Shown: positions 1 through 6,609 of the stretch, piece after piece | How positions within the stretch are numbered: position 1 is the stretch's first letter | How the letters are laid out: each line of letters opens with the position of its first letter | From: Desulfotruncus alcoholivorax DSM 16058 | GTDB taxonomy: Bacteria; Bacillota; Desulfotomaculia; Desulfotomaculales; Desulfallaceae | DNA length: 41,248 bases | Direction of reading: 5' to 3' | Assembly: GCF_000430885.1 (NCBI RefSeq) | Contig: NZ_AUMW01000030.1 | Coordinates: 1-41,248 of the forward strand | The notes under the pieces: generated by a model | The model's input: only the letters and a program-made list of their open reading frames with translations | What the model was told of the DNA's origin: nothing | Database searches by the model: none | Position numbers and translations under genes: made by a program

Positions 1-2
1 TA

Positions 3-146
3 GTACGCTTAATCGGAGCCCTGCTCATGGAGCTTGACGATAAGTGGGCAACCGGTAGAAAGTATCTGGATATGAGCGAATACCTGCAGTGGCGAAAAGA
101 GCAAAACCTTGCCTGCCATCGAAGTAATGTCGCTTATATCCGATAA
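3..146 (+). CDS. IS256-family transposase, C-terminal fragment
   Basis: The open frame enters from the window start and runs to TAA at 144-146, giving 47 residues. It contains RLIGALLMELDDKWATGRKY followed by LDMSEYLQW. This is the typical C-terminal block of IS256/Mutator transposases, which have a G-A-(I/L)-L-M-E core and a W..GR.Y motif. The DDE catalytic core lies upstream of the window, so whether the gene is intact cannot be judged. The frame ends cleanly and shows no internal damage. The family assignment is from motif recall only. Confidence 0.8.
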   Translation, partial: VRLIGALLMELDDKWATGRKYLDMSEYLQWRKEQNLACHRSNVAYIR

Positions 147-170
147 AAATAAGGCCAATATATTTACCCT

Positions 171-295
171 TGAACACCGCTTGTCAACCGTTACCAGCGG
201 AGCCGTGCGCCTGTCAAGGGTCCGCGAAGCGGAGGCGCAAGCCTTTACCCTTGACTGGCGCATGGCGAGCTGGATAATTTAAGTGGCGGTGTTCA
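171..295. repeat. Nested inverted repeats in the non-coding tail of the IS256 element
   Basis: Two inverted repeats are nested. The outer pair is a perfect 10-base match (TGAACACCGC at 171-180 and its complement at 286-295). The inner pair is 15 bases with one mismatch (GCGCCTGTCAAGGGT at 207-221 against 247-261). The inner loop is GC-rich, while the flanks are AT-rich. The segment lies between the transposase stop and the IS terminus, so it may be a passenger repeat or a structured RNA/DNA element carried by the IS. Its function is unknown. Confidence 0.6.
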
Positions 296-462
296 GGTTA
301 AAATGCTAGCTGAGGAATTTTACACAACAATTTGGACTTGATCAATTTTTGCCGGTAAAAGCCTATTAGAAATTGAATCATAATTTTATACCGTATAAGA
401 TAAGTGACCAGGCATATTTTGTACTGGCCGACGCTACCGGCTTGATCGGATCAACTTGAAAA

Positions 463-933
463 CTACAGGCGCAGGGTTGCAATCAATCGTTTTGACTGTA
501 GCAACAAATCCAAGCCTTCATTGATTTCCTTTACCGCCACATCGGCATTTTGCAGCGCCTGCACGGAAGTTCCTTCCGGCCCTAAAACCACAATGCCCAG
601 TGCCGCTTTCGCCAGCATCAGCCTGTCGTTGGCTCCGTTGCCCACCGCCGCTGTTTGATCCGCCCCCAGGCTTTCCACAAAAGTTTCTTTTTCTTCGGCC
701 CCGATTGGCTGGGCCAGAATCCGAACGGTGCCCTTGATGCCCTTGCATTCACCCCGGCATTTACCGAAGGTGTCGGCAGTCAGGATGTGTACTTCGATGT
801 TCTCGCTGAGCCGGTTTAACCTTTCCTCGACGCCGGGAAGCAGTATGCCGTCTTTGGCCATCGTGCCGTTATAATCCAGCACGATATGCTTGAGCTCCAG
901 AATACCACGACCGGGAATATCCACTAAAATCAC
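463..933 (-). CDS. HAD-superfamily hydrolase, soluble P-type-ATPase-like
   Basis: The product is about 156 residues. The GTG at 931-933 was chosen as start because AAAAGGAGGT sits just upstream of it; the longer frame to 975 has no such site. HAD motif I appears as LDYNGTMAKDG near residue 20, with the nucleophile Asp and an Asn where many HAD phosphatases have a second Asp. Later GNGANDRLML matches motif IV of the G(D/N)G.ND type. The compact size without a large cap domain fits the small soluble proteins resembling the P-domain of P-type ATPases (COG4087-like). The substrate is not known; a phosphatase role is inferred. The gene stands alone between the IS end and the tRNA pair, and its own terminator is not clear. 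Confidence 0.75.
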   Translation of the reverse strand: MILVDIPGRGILELKHIVLDYNGTMAKDGILLPGVEERLNRLSENIEVHILTADTFGKCRGECKGIKGTVRILAQPIGAEEKETFVESLGADQTAAVGNGANDRLMLAKAALGIVVLGPEGTSVQALQNADVAVKEINEGLDLLLQSKRLIATLRL

Positions 934-1202
934 ATTGTACACCTCCTTTTGCCGGGGGTATTCGCCCGTCTTCAATTAACTGCTATTGGCTTGGAGATTG
1001 TCTACACTTAATTTCGTTATTTTAGCCCTAAGAATGGGGACTTCGGCAGACTGCAATTATCAAGCTACCACTTTCTTTCGGGAATCAGTTTTACGCAGTA
1101 GCCCATTGACCTGCTTCAAAATTTCATACTGATTGTCAAAGAGCACAGGTATATTATACCATGAGAACAGATGTAGACTATCCGTAGTTATAAGGTGAAT
1201 TT

Positions 1203-1418
1203 TTATTTACAACAGTAATTACAACTAATAATTTGAAGAAACTTTCTTACAAAAACAATTCTCTCATCTATGGATTGCAGTACTTGTTGCTTCTCTGATT
1301 CATTCAGTTCCTCCCAATCTTTACCAGATAAAGTTTGCTCAATTATAGATTCAATTTGCTGCTGGGAAAAACCAAGCGCCTTCATTTTTAATTTTATTTT
1401 GTTAAGTTCCTCGTGCAT
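1203..1418 (-). CDS. Small hypothetical protein with a Cys-rich C-terminus
   Basis: This 71-residue frame starts at ATG 1416-1418 behind a modest GGAAGTGAT ribosome binding site. The protein is hydrophilic and probably helical: a Lys/Glu-rich N-terminus, a Q-rich turn (GFSQQQIESII), then WEELNESEKQQVLQSID. It ends in SCNYCCK, with three Cys in the last six residues. No family was recognised. It lies on the same strand as, and downstream of, two tRNA genes, but a hairpin terminator separates them, so it probably has its own promoter. Biased composition and a ribosome binding site support a real gene; lack of homology evidence keeps confidence moderate. Confidence 0.5.
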   Translation of the reverse strand: MHEELNKIKLKMKALGFSQQQIESIIEQTLSGKDWEELNESEKQQVLQSIDERIVFVRKFLQIISCNYCCK

Positions 1419-1442
1419 TAAACATCACTTCCATTTAATTCT

Positions 1443-1473
1443 AAAAGGAGTTCCTTCAAAAGGAACTCCTTTT
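1443..1473 (-). terminator. Intrinsic terminator of the tRNA pair
   Basis: The arms AAAAGGAGTTCC and GGAACTCCTTTT are perfect complements around a short TTCAA-type loop. On the minus strand the stem ends in a T-rich stretch immediately after the CCA of the tRNA-Lys-like gene. Confidence 0.75.
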
Positions 1474-1547
1474 GGTGGGCCATTAGGGAATCGAACCCCA
1501 AACTTGACGATTAAAGTCGCCTGTTCTGCCAATTGAGCTAATGGTCC
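1473..1547 (-). tRNA. tRNA-Lys-like gene with a 6-base anticodon loop (probably decayed)
   Basis: The 75-base minus-strand gene has an encoded CCA (1473-1475), the acceptor GGACCAT against ATGGCCC, a D-arm beginning TAGCTCAATTGG, and the T-loop TTCGATT. The anticodon stem GGCGA/TCGTC closes a loop of only six bases, CTTTAA, where tRNA-Lys has seven (CTTTTAA or CTCTTAA). There are also an A-C mismatch at the third acceptor pair and a C-A mismatch in the D stem (GCTC with GAAC). The best reading is a tRNA-Lys descendant that lost one loop base. If functional, the anticodon would be ambiguous (UUU or UUA). A sequencing error in the T run would explain the loop but not the stem mismatches. It follows the Sec-like tRNA-Cys by 22 bases on the same strand. 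Confidence 0.7.
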
Positions 1548-1569
1548 GTAAACAACTAAATGCTAAATT

Positions 1570-1665
1570 TGGAGGGGAGAAGTCGGAATCGAACCGGACT
1601 CCCACCTGGATCGCAGGCAGGCCAGCGGGTTTGCAGCCCGTGGGGGGACCATCCCCTTCCTCCCC
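1570..1665 (-). tRNA. tRNA-Cys(GCA) with selenocysteine-tRNA-like architecture
   Basis: This is a 96-base minus-strand tRNA with encoded CCA. The acceptor stem has 8 pairs (GGGGAGGA with TTCTCCCC, one G-T), followed by U73. The T-arm pairs as CGG/CCG plus GT/AC with one bulged C around the standard loop TTCGATT. The variable arm is long: CCTGCCT pairs with AGGTGGG around a 7-base loop. The D stem is GC-rich (GGGG/CCCC, loop ATGGT). The anticodon loop is CTGCAAA, so the anticodon is GCA (Cys), not TCA (Sec). U73 and GCA are the main known CysRS identity elements, while the 8-pair acceptor and long variable arm are hallmarks of bacterial tRNA-Sec. It is probably charged with Cys. Unusual minor tRNA-Cys species of this general kind have been reported from bacteria. 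Confidence 0.88.
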
Positions 1666-2001
1666 AAAAAAATAATATCATAAAGATATTTAATTTATCA
1701 AATAAACATTTTTTATTGATATTTTTTAAATGATAAAGTATTCAAATTGTATAAATAAAGTTATTTTTCAAATGCATATAACAGATTAATTTTGTAATGA
1801 AACGACTAATAACGGTACTAAATAGTTGCAGGCTAATGGTAAGTGAAGTTATTACTTTGAGATTATATACTATCAATTTAAAATTGTTAACGACAGAGAT
1901 ATTTAACGTAATAAAATATCTCTGTATTTTTTTAAAAAATGTTGTTGTAGCTGTAACATTTTATAATATTTGGATACCAATAATCAGGAGCGGTTTCTGA
2001 T
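1666..2001 (+). other. AT-rich gene-free stretch upstream of the sigma-factor gene
   Basis: No convincing gene is present. On the minus strand, TTGATA and TATTAT with 18 bases between them (about 1700-1675) could serve the tRNA pair, but the -10 would lie very close to the tRNA. On the plus strand there is a strong terminator at 1893-1935. Downstream of it, TGTAAC near 1952 could be the -35 of an ECF-type promoter, which would suit autoregulation of the following operon; this is weak. A 67-codon frame at 1797-2000 reads through the terminator and lacks a ribosome binding site. Confidence 0.5.
1893..1935 (+). terminator. Orphan intrinsic terminator upstream of the ECF operon
   Basis: A perfect 12-base stem (ACAGAGATATTT at 1893-1904 with 1914-1925) encloses a 9-base loop and is followed by ATTTTTTTT. 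No plus-strand gene precedes it in the window, so it would end either a short untranslated RNA or the 5' leader of the sigma-factor operon. Confidence 0.8.
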
Positions 2002-2514
2002 ATGGCCATAAAATTAGAGAAACTTTATCAACGTTATAAAGTATCTATCTTTCGATATTTATACCGTATGGGCGGGGATTACCACCTGGCGGAGGAGTTA
2101 ACCCAGGAAACTTTTTACCGGGCTTTTATTTCCCTAAAAAATTTCCGTGGCGAATCAACTTTATCCACCTGGTTGTTTCGCATCGCTTATTACGTATATA
2201 CCGGGCACGTGCGGGGCCGTCCTCAGGAGTGGAACTTGCCCCTTAACCATGAAATACCTGACGGGAATAAAGCAAATGACCCCGCCCGGCACTTGGATGA
2301 TGCAGAAAACTGGCGCATGGCAAGGCTGTCCCTTGAACAGCTGCCTTTAGATTACCGGGCGGTAATAGTTCTAAGGGAGTTGGAAGGATTGACCTTTGAA
2401 GAGATAGGGGCGATACTGGGTAAATCACCTACTACGGTAAGGGTAACCCTCTGCCGGGCCAAGAAGAAGTATCGCCAAGTATTCGACCAACTAGAAGGTG
2501 ATGACAATGATTAA
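2002..2514 (+). CDS. ECF-type RNA polymerase sigma factor
   Basis: The product of 170 residues is the usual ECF length. Region 2 is seen as YRMGGDYHLAEELTQETFYRAF (about residues 20-42), then STLSTWLFRIAY. Region 4 is LPLDYRAVIVLRELEGLTFEEIGAILG with a helix-turn-helix ending KSPTTVRVTLCRAKKKYR. The ATG at 2002 follows CAGGAGCGG. Its 3' end overlaps the anti-sigma gene by 8 bases (end 2514, next start 2507), so the two are translationally coupled. This layout is the classic ECF/anti-sigma pair: the sigma factor is held at the membrane until a signal releases it. The signal is not evident from the sequence. Confidence 0.9.
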   Translation: MAIKLEKLYQRYKVSIFRYLYRMGGDYHLAEELTQETFYRAFISLKNFRGESTLSTWLFRIAYYVYTGHVRGRPQEWNLPLNHEIPDGNKANDPARHLDDAENWRMARLSLEQLPLDYRAVIVLRELEGLTFEEIGAILGKSPTTVRVTLCRAKKKYRQVFDQLEGDDND

Positions 2515-3979
2515 CCGGGAGTGCGAAATAATTAAGGATCTACTGCCATTGTACGCTGACGGTGTGGCCAGTGCTGCCACTTTGGAAATGGTGGAACAGC
2601 ATCTGGCACAATGCACTGGATGTAGTGAATTATTGGAAATGTATCGGCAACCTGCTCTTCCTGTGCTAGCCTCTGATAAAACTTCCCGTTTATCAGATAT
2701 AGGCGGATTTTGGAACAGGTTGCGCTGGGTAGCCGTGGTTTTGATGGCCGGAATTATTATCACTGGTTCAACTATTGCTTGGGCTTCCTACCAGGCGGGA
2801 CGGAATTTAGCCTTGCGGGACCCGTCTTTCCATCAAGCCGGGCAGATGGATCTTTTTACCGAAGTTAATCAGTCCCAAAAACTTGGCCCATATAGCATCA
2901 CCGTAAACAAGATTCTATTGGATTCGGCTCGTACCACAATTTTTTATAGTGTTCAGCCCGGGTTGGATGGAGATAACAATATAAATATAAAAATGATAGA
3001 TGATAAAGGTGTTCAATATGACCTGCGGGGAGACAGGGGCCTGCATGGCAAATATTTTATATGCGACCTGGATCCGGTAAATCTGGATACAGAAAAAATA
3101 ATACTTTCCTTTAGCACCGGTCAGGCGCCGGGTGATGCGCGATTTGAAATACCGGTTGACCCAACCATAGTGGCCCAAAATACCCGGGAACTGTACCCAG
3201 ATCTTAAAACAAAAGTGGGTCCGGTAGAACTGGATGTGGACCGGGCAGTGCTAGGCCTTTCGGAAAGCATTATTTTCTTCCGGGCACGCTGGCCGCAGGA
3301 CCAGTCTATTGCCGGGGTTGGCATTGGACTGGACCGGCCTATGTTTACCGTCATGGGGCCCAATGGGCCATCCAGTGCGGAAAGCCGGGTCAGTCGTACT
3401 CCAACTGCACCGATGATCAAAGAATACGGTGCATTTTTACCTGGTAATTGGGCTGATCTAATTGACGTAACCAACGGTAAAAGAATAAAACTTAATGAAA
3501 CCCACACCCAAACCGACCCGGTAACAGGTGGGATTAAAGGTTCATTCTATTTTGAACCGGTAGAACCGTCAGCCAGAGAATTGAAACTTACCTCTCCACC
3601 GTTGTACCTATATCGTTTCCCGGAAAAGGAACAAACCCTGGAGATTGACTGTCCACGACAGGGGGAACAGGCCTTAAGTGGTGTTTTTAACAGCGGGACT
3701 GTAACTTTTGCCTTAGAAAGAGCCGCAGCAGAAGATAATCAACTTGCCCTATACTTTAAATTTAACGGGGGAGAAAATAAACCACCTTTTTATTACCGTC
3801 CTGATTTTAAGATTAAAGATAAGGAATTTTGGCAGGAGCATATCAGTTTGGAATGGTTGGATGAACAGCATATCAAGGTCACCTTCCCCAAACCCGAAAC
3901 GGACCATGTTATTCTGCAGTTAAAGAGTGTGGGGGAAAAGTTGCCGAAAGTTGATTTTAAGCTAGATGCTGCACGGTAG
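2507..3979 (+). CDS. Membrane anti-sigma factor with N-terminal zinc-finger (zf-HC2) domain
   Basis: The product has about 490 residues. The N-terminus has the anti-sigma zinc motif: Cys6, then H32-x3-C36-x2-C39 in QHLAQCTGC. One membrane span lies at about residues 73-95 (WVAVVLMAGIIITGSTIAW), so the zinc domain faces the cytoplasm and about 390 residues face outward. The outer part resembles the DUF4179-type extracellular domains found in Firmicute anti-sigma proteins, by overall pattern only. ATG 2507 was preferred because GAAGGTGAT sits just upstream; GTG 2498 and ATG 2501 are in-frame alternatives. The gene overlaps the sigma gene and is followed after 42 bases by a sigma-like gene. Confidence 0.85.
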   Translation: MINRECEIIKDLLPLYADGVASAATLEMVEQHLAQCTGCSELLEMYRQPALPVLASDKTSRLSDIGGFWNRLRWVAVVLMAGIIITGSTIAWASYQAGRNLALRDPSFHQAGQMDLFTEVNQSQKLGPYSITVNKILLDSARTTIFYSVQPGLDGDNNINIKMIDDKGVQYDLRGDRGLHGKYFICDLDPVNLDTEKIILSFSTGQAPGDARFEIPVDPTIVAQNTRELYPDLKTKVGPVELDVDRAVLGLSESIIFFRARWPQDQSIAGVGIGLDRPMFTVMGPNGPSSAESRVSRTPTAPMIKEYGAFLPGNWADLIDVTNGKRIKLNETHTQTDPVTGGIKGSFYFEPVEPSARELKLTSPPLYLYRFPEKEQTLEIDCPRQGEQALSGVFNSGTVTFALERAAAEDNQLALYFKFNGGENKPPFYYRPDFKIKDKEFWQEHISLEWLDEQHIKVTFPKPETDHVILQLKSVGEKLPKVDFKLDAAR

Positions 3980-4021
3980 CCAGTTTAAGTTATGTTAATT
4001 GGTAAGGAAGGGGGAACCGCC

Positions 4022-4486
4022 ATGCCCCAAACGGGCAAACCACTGACCCAGCGCCATTCTCCCGAAGAAATACTTAATTTGCTTTATAACACAGGGTTTA
4101 GACTTACCGGTAGTCACCGGGAAACAACCGATCTTGTTTTAAGAGCCTTTGATGCATTAACCGGGTGTGAAAAAGTTAATTTCAGCACAGCCCTTAAAGG
4201 TCTTTGTTCTGTTTACATAAAAACCGCCGCAGAAAATTTGGGCCAAAGTTTATTCCGTAATAACTGTAGCACGGGAAAGGTACAAGAAGCCCTTTTGTCT
4301 CTACCGCATAAAGAAAGGTTAGTCGTGGTTCTACGTGAGATATTGGGTTTAGATTATACAGTCATAGCAAACATGACCGGTTTAAGGAAAAAAGATGTAT
4401 CCGAATTGCTGTCGACAGGCAGGTCGTATTTGATCAAACAGTTGCTCCCATCAACGGAAGAGCCCAAAAGGGTACTGCATAGTTAA
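4022..4486 (+). CDS. Divergent sigma-70-like protein (region 4 helix-turn-helix)
   Basis: The product of 154 residues starts at ATG 4022 behind AAGGAAGGGGG; the longer frame from 3992 lacks a ribosome binding site. The C-terminal half, LPHKERLVVVLREILGLDYT followed by VIANMTGLRKKDVSELL, matches the region 4 pattern of ECF sigma factors. The N-terminal half (EEILNLLYNTGFRLTGSHRE and TTDLVLRAF) looks like a weakened region 2 without the usual acidic QETF block. It sits just behind an ECF/anti-sigma pair, so it may be a second, degenerate sigma factor, a co-sigma or a regulator of the first. Function is inferred from context only. Confidence 0.7.
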   Translation: MPQTGKPLTQRHSPEEILNLLYNTGFRLTGSHRETTDLVLRAFDALTGCEKVNFSTALKGLCSVYIKTAAENLGQSLFRNNCSTGKVQEALLSLPHKERLVVVLREILGLDYTVIANMTGLRKKDVSELLSTGRSYLIKQLLPSTEEPKRVLHS

Positions 4487-4591
4487 AATTAAGGTATACT
4501 TTGTTTGTTCTAAAAGAGATGCAGTAAAAAAACAGGCTAATATGGGGTTTAAAGTTTATGGCGAGAACAGTGAATAACTAAAAAGAAAAGT

Positions 4592-4968
4592 TTGCTATTA
4601 GTTAATATCTTGGAGATGTATCATTTGGACACTTTCATAACATTTTTTAGCTATGAAAATGGCGGGACTGGTTTAGGCATATTTATAATGTATTGGATCT
4701 TATGGTTATATTTATTTGAGTACTACAAAAGAAAATTTGATAATAAATTGATTAATTTTGGAATTCCGCTTTACTTTCTTATTTGGGTTCTTCTATAATA
4801 TGTTTTCTTATATCACAAGACATAAAAGTTTTTATATACCCGATAGTATTACCCATTATTACCGTCTTAATGGAGGTTTACAATTCCAACCAAAAACCTA
4901 ATCCATATTTCCAAGCAAATAATGAAGGCCAACGGCGATACCTCTTGCGGTGTTTTGAGTTGTTCTAG
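4592..4968 (+). pseudogene. Possible small membrane protein gene broken by a frameshift
   Basis: Two short frames overlap. The first (4592-4798, TTG start, 68 codons) encodes hydrophobic segments such as GIFIMYWILWLYLFEYY and INFGIPLYFLIWVLL. The second (4783-4968, 61 codons, another frame) continues with hydrophobic sequence (FIYPIVLPIITVLMEVY) and a polar tail. Joined by one frame change near 4783-4798 they would form a protein of about 120 residues with three or four membrane spans. Neither frame has a convincing ribosome binding site, although GGAG at 4612-4615 could serve a TTG at about 4624. No family was recognised. This may be a decayed gene or chance; the rest of 4487-5062 shows nothing else. 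Confidence 0.3.
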
Positions 4969-5062
4969 TCTTTGTTTTGGCATTTTTCATGCACCTGCTC
5001 TTGAGGGCTGTTATCTGAAATTATATAGGGAGGCTAGCGTACAACTTTTCCAAAATACAAAC

Positions 5063-5094
5063 AAAAAAGGGTTTTGACCATTTTGGTTAAACCC
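5063..5094 (-). terminator. Terminator of tRNA-Leu
   Basis: On the minus strand GGGTTT pairs with AAACCC around an AACCAAAATGGTC-type interior and is followed by six T residues. It lies about 20 bases past the CCA end of tRNA-Leu. Confidence 0.75.
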
Positions 5095-5112
5095 ATTAAA
5101 ATAAAGCATTTC

Positions 5113-5195
5113 TGGTGTCGGAGGCGGGACTTGAACCCGCACGGTCTCCCATACGCCCCTCAAACGTACGCGTCTGCCGATTCCGCCACTCCGAC
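5113..5195 (-). tRNA. tRNA-Leu(GAG)
   Basis: This is an 83-base minus-strand class II tRNA with encoded CCA. Acceptor GTCGGAG pairs with CTCCGAC, followed by A73 as expected for Leu. The anticodon stem TACGT/GCGTA closes the loop TTGAGGG, giving anticodon GAG. The T-loop is TTCAAGT. A variable arm of about 13 bases is present, and no damage is seen. Confidence 0.95.
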
Positions 5196-5310
5196 TTAAC
5201 GTTTACGCAAATAACATTATATGTTGGCAAGCCACGTTTGTCAATAGTGTAAGTTTAGCTAGTTTAGCTATTGTTGCCTCATTTAGCTTATTCTTATCCA
5301 CTTATTTAGA

Positions 5311-5865
5311 TCACTTTGCGTATAACCACTGGTAAACTTTATAATTCCACAGCACTTTAACAACAAAGTTTTTCGTTTCAGGAAACGGGATCATTTGTAT
5401 ATCCTTAATGCTGCCGGATATCTTTTCTTCGTCCAACCACTTGTTAACGTTGCCCCGCCCACCGTTATAAGCTGCGAGAGCCATTATTTTATTTCCTTTA
5501 AATTCATTTTCCAAATTGGCAATATACCATGTCCCGAGCCTGATATTGGTTTCAGGGTCGAACAGCAGATCCGGGTGGAAGGGGTTAAGATTAATTTGCT
5601 GCGCAATCCATTGGCCTGTTTCGGGCATAATCTGCATTAAACCGCGCGCACCTTTGGCGGAAACGGCATTGGGGTTGAAGCCGCTTTCAGCTTTTATAAT
5701 TGCCGTCATGAAAAAAGGGTCAACACTGGCCATTTTGGAATATTTATAGACCGTATCAGCATAAGGCATTGGGTAAATAATTTTTACTATATGCTTAAAA
5801 TTTAAAATCAATAGTATTAATAATAAAAGAAATAATAACCTTGATATGCGCCTGCGGGCAATCAA
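5311..5865 (-). CDS. Membrane-anchored lytic transglycosylase (SLT domain)
   Basis: The product of 184 residues cleaves the MurNAc-GlcNAc bond of peptidoglycan, judged by family. A basic N-terminus (MIARRRISR) and a hydrophobic stretch LLFLLLLILLIL at about residues 10-22 anchor it in the membrane. The SLT fold motifs follow in order: IKAESGFNPNAVS with the catalytic Glu, then GARGLMQIMPET, LGTWYIANL and ALAAYNGGRGNV. The start is TTG at 5863-5865 behind GGAGTGAT. The upstream coaE stop is 14 bases away, so the two are probably cotranscribed. The size and neighbourhood match the small SLT proteins encoded next to coaE in other Peptococcaceae, as far as I recall. Confidence 0.9.
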   Translation of the reverse strand: MIARRRISRLLFLLLLILLILNFKHIVKIIYPMPYADTVYKYSKMASVDPFFMTAIIKAESGFNPNAVSAKGARGLMQIMPETGQWIAQQINLNPFHPDLLFDPETNIRLGTWYIANLENEFKGNKIMALAAYNGGRGNVNKWLDEEKISGSIKDIQMIPFPETKNFVVKVLWNYKVYQWLYAK

Positions 5866-5879
5866 TTAGATCACTCCAT

Positions 5880-6479
5880 TTATGGGTTTACCGCCCGATC
5901 CCAAATTTTTTTAACTTGAATTAATGTTTCTTCCATTCCATTGCTGTTATCTATTACTCTGTCGGCAAGCTTGATCTTAGCTTCCTGCGGCATCTGGGCC
6001 GCTATTCGATTCTTAGCTTCTTCTACTGATGCGTGATCCCGGGATATAATCCTATTAATTTGAACTTCCGGTTCCACCGTAACAAGCCAGGCTTCGTCTA
6101 CTAAACGATTCATTCCGGTTTCAAATAATAGGGGGACTTCTATAACCAATAATGGCGCATCTGCTTTTTCTTTGTAAGCAGAGATAATATCCAGCAATAC
6201 AGATCTTATTTCCGGATGAATAATTCCGTTCAGGCGTGCAAGCGCTTCCGGGTTGCCAAAAACAATTTGAGCCATTTTCCGGCGGTTAAGAGTTCCGTCG
6301 GGATTGAGGACTTCCGTTCCGAACTGGTTGATGATCTGGTTCAGCCCACTGGTGCCGGGAGCCACAACATCCCTGGCGATTTGGTCGGTATCCACAACCC
6401 TGGCCCCTAGATCCTTCAGGATTCGCGCAACGGTGCTTTTGCCGCTGCCAATATTGCCTGTAAGTCCTACTACCAGCAT
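5880..6479 (-). CDS. coaE: Dephospho-CoA kinase
   Basis: The product of 199 residues performs the last step of coenzyme A synthesis: ATP-dependent phosphorylation of dephospho-CoA at the ribose 3'-OH in the cytoplasm. The Walker A motif is GLTGNIGSGKST at residues 5-16. VDTDQIARDVV follows, with the conserved Asp and Arg that bind CoA, and then RLNGIIHPEI and VPLLFETG, which are typical of the family. ATG 6479 follows GAGGAATAATC. It lies 130 bases downstream of ytaF, with a terminator between them, so it may have its own promoter while sharing its transcript with the lytic transglycosylase downstream. Confidence 0.95.
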   Translation of the reverse strand: MLVVGLTGNIGSGKSTVARILKDLGARVVDTDQIARDVVAPGTSGLNQIINQFGTEVLNPDGTLNRRKMAQIVFGNPEALARLNGIIHPEIRSVLLDIISAYKEKADAPLLVIEVPLLFETGMNRLVDEAWLVTVEPEVQINRIISRDHASVEEAKNRIAAQMPQEAKIKLADRVIDNSNGMEETLIQVKKIWDRAVNP

Positions 6480-6552
6480 GATTATTCCTCCGCAATAAAA
6501 TTATTAACAAATCTCACTTTTGTCAATCGATTCTTTTAAGCCATACACATGC

Positions 6553-6580
6553 AAAAATATAGCCCGGCAGGTGCCGGACT
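6553..6580 (-). terminator. Terminator downstream of ytaF
   Basis: On the minus strand AGTCCGGC pairs with GCCGGGCT around the loop ACCT. The stem is followed by ATATTTTTGC. Confidence 0.75.
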
Positions 6581-6609
6581 AACATTTAATTATATATTTT
6601 ACATCTGTT

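Larger units (their letters stand above)
1..341 (+). mobile_element. Right (3') end of an IS256-family insertion sequence, truncated by the window edge
   Basis: The segment carries the last codons of an IS256/Mutator-type transposase and ends in a stretch around 315-340 (GAATTTTACACAACAATT, then TGGACTTGA). That stretch resembles the terminal inverted repeats of Firmicute IS256 elements. The left half of the element lies outside the window, so the matching terminal repeat and target duplication cannot be checked. The distance from the transposase stop (146) to the presumed terminus (about 341) is long and holds a folded non-coding segment, described separately. The exact boundary is inferred. 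Confidence 0.7.

Noticed and set aside
9-263. 84-codon minus-strand frame over the IS end
   Set aside because: It overlaps the clearly recognisable transposase C-terminus on the plus strand, has no ribosome binding site, and spans the inverted repeats.
1040-1160. Minus-strand 30-codon frame starting GTG near 1148 (LFDNQYEILKQVNGLL)
   Set aside because: It looks somewhat protein-like and has a TATAAT-like site upstream, but it is short, has no ribosome binding site and no recognised family.
1797-2000. 67-codon plus-strand frame before the sigma gene
   Set aside because: It reads through a strong terminator, lacks a ribosome binding site and has only AT-driven composition.
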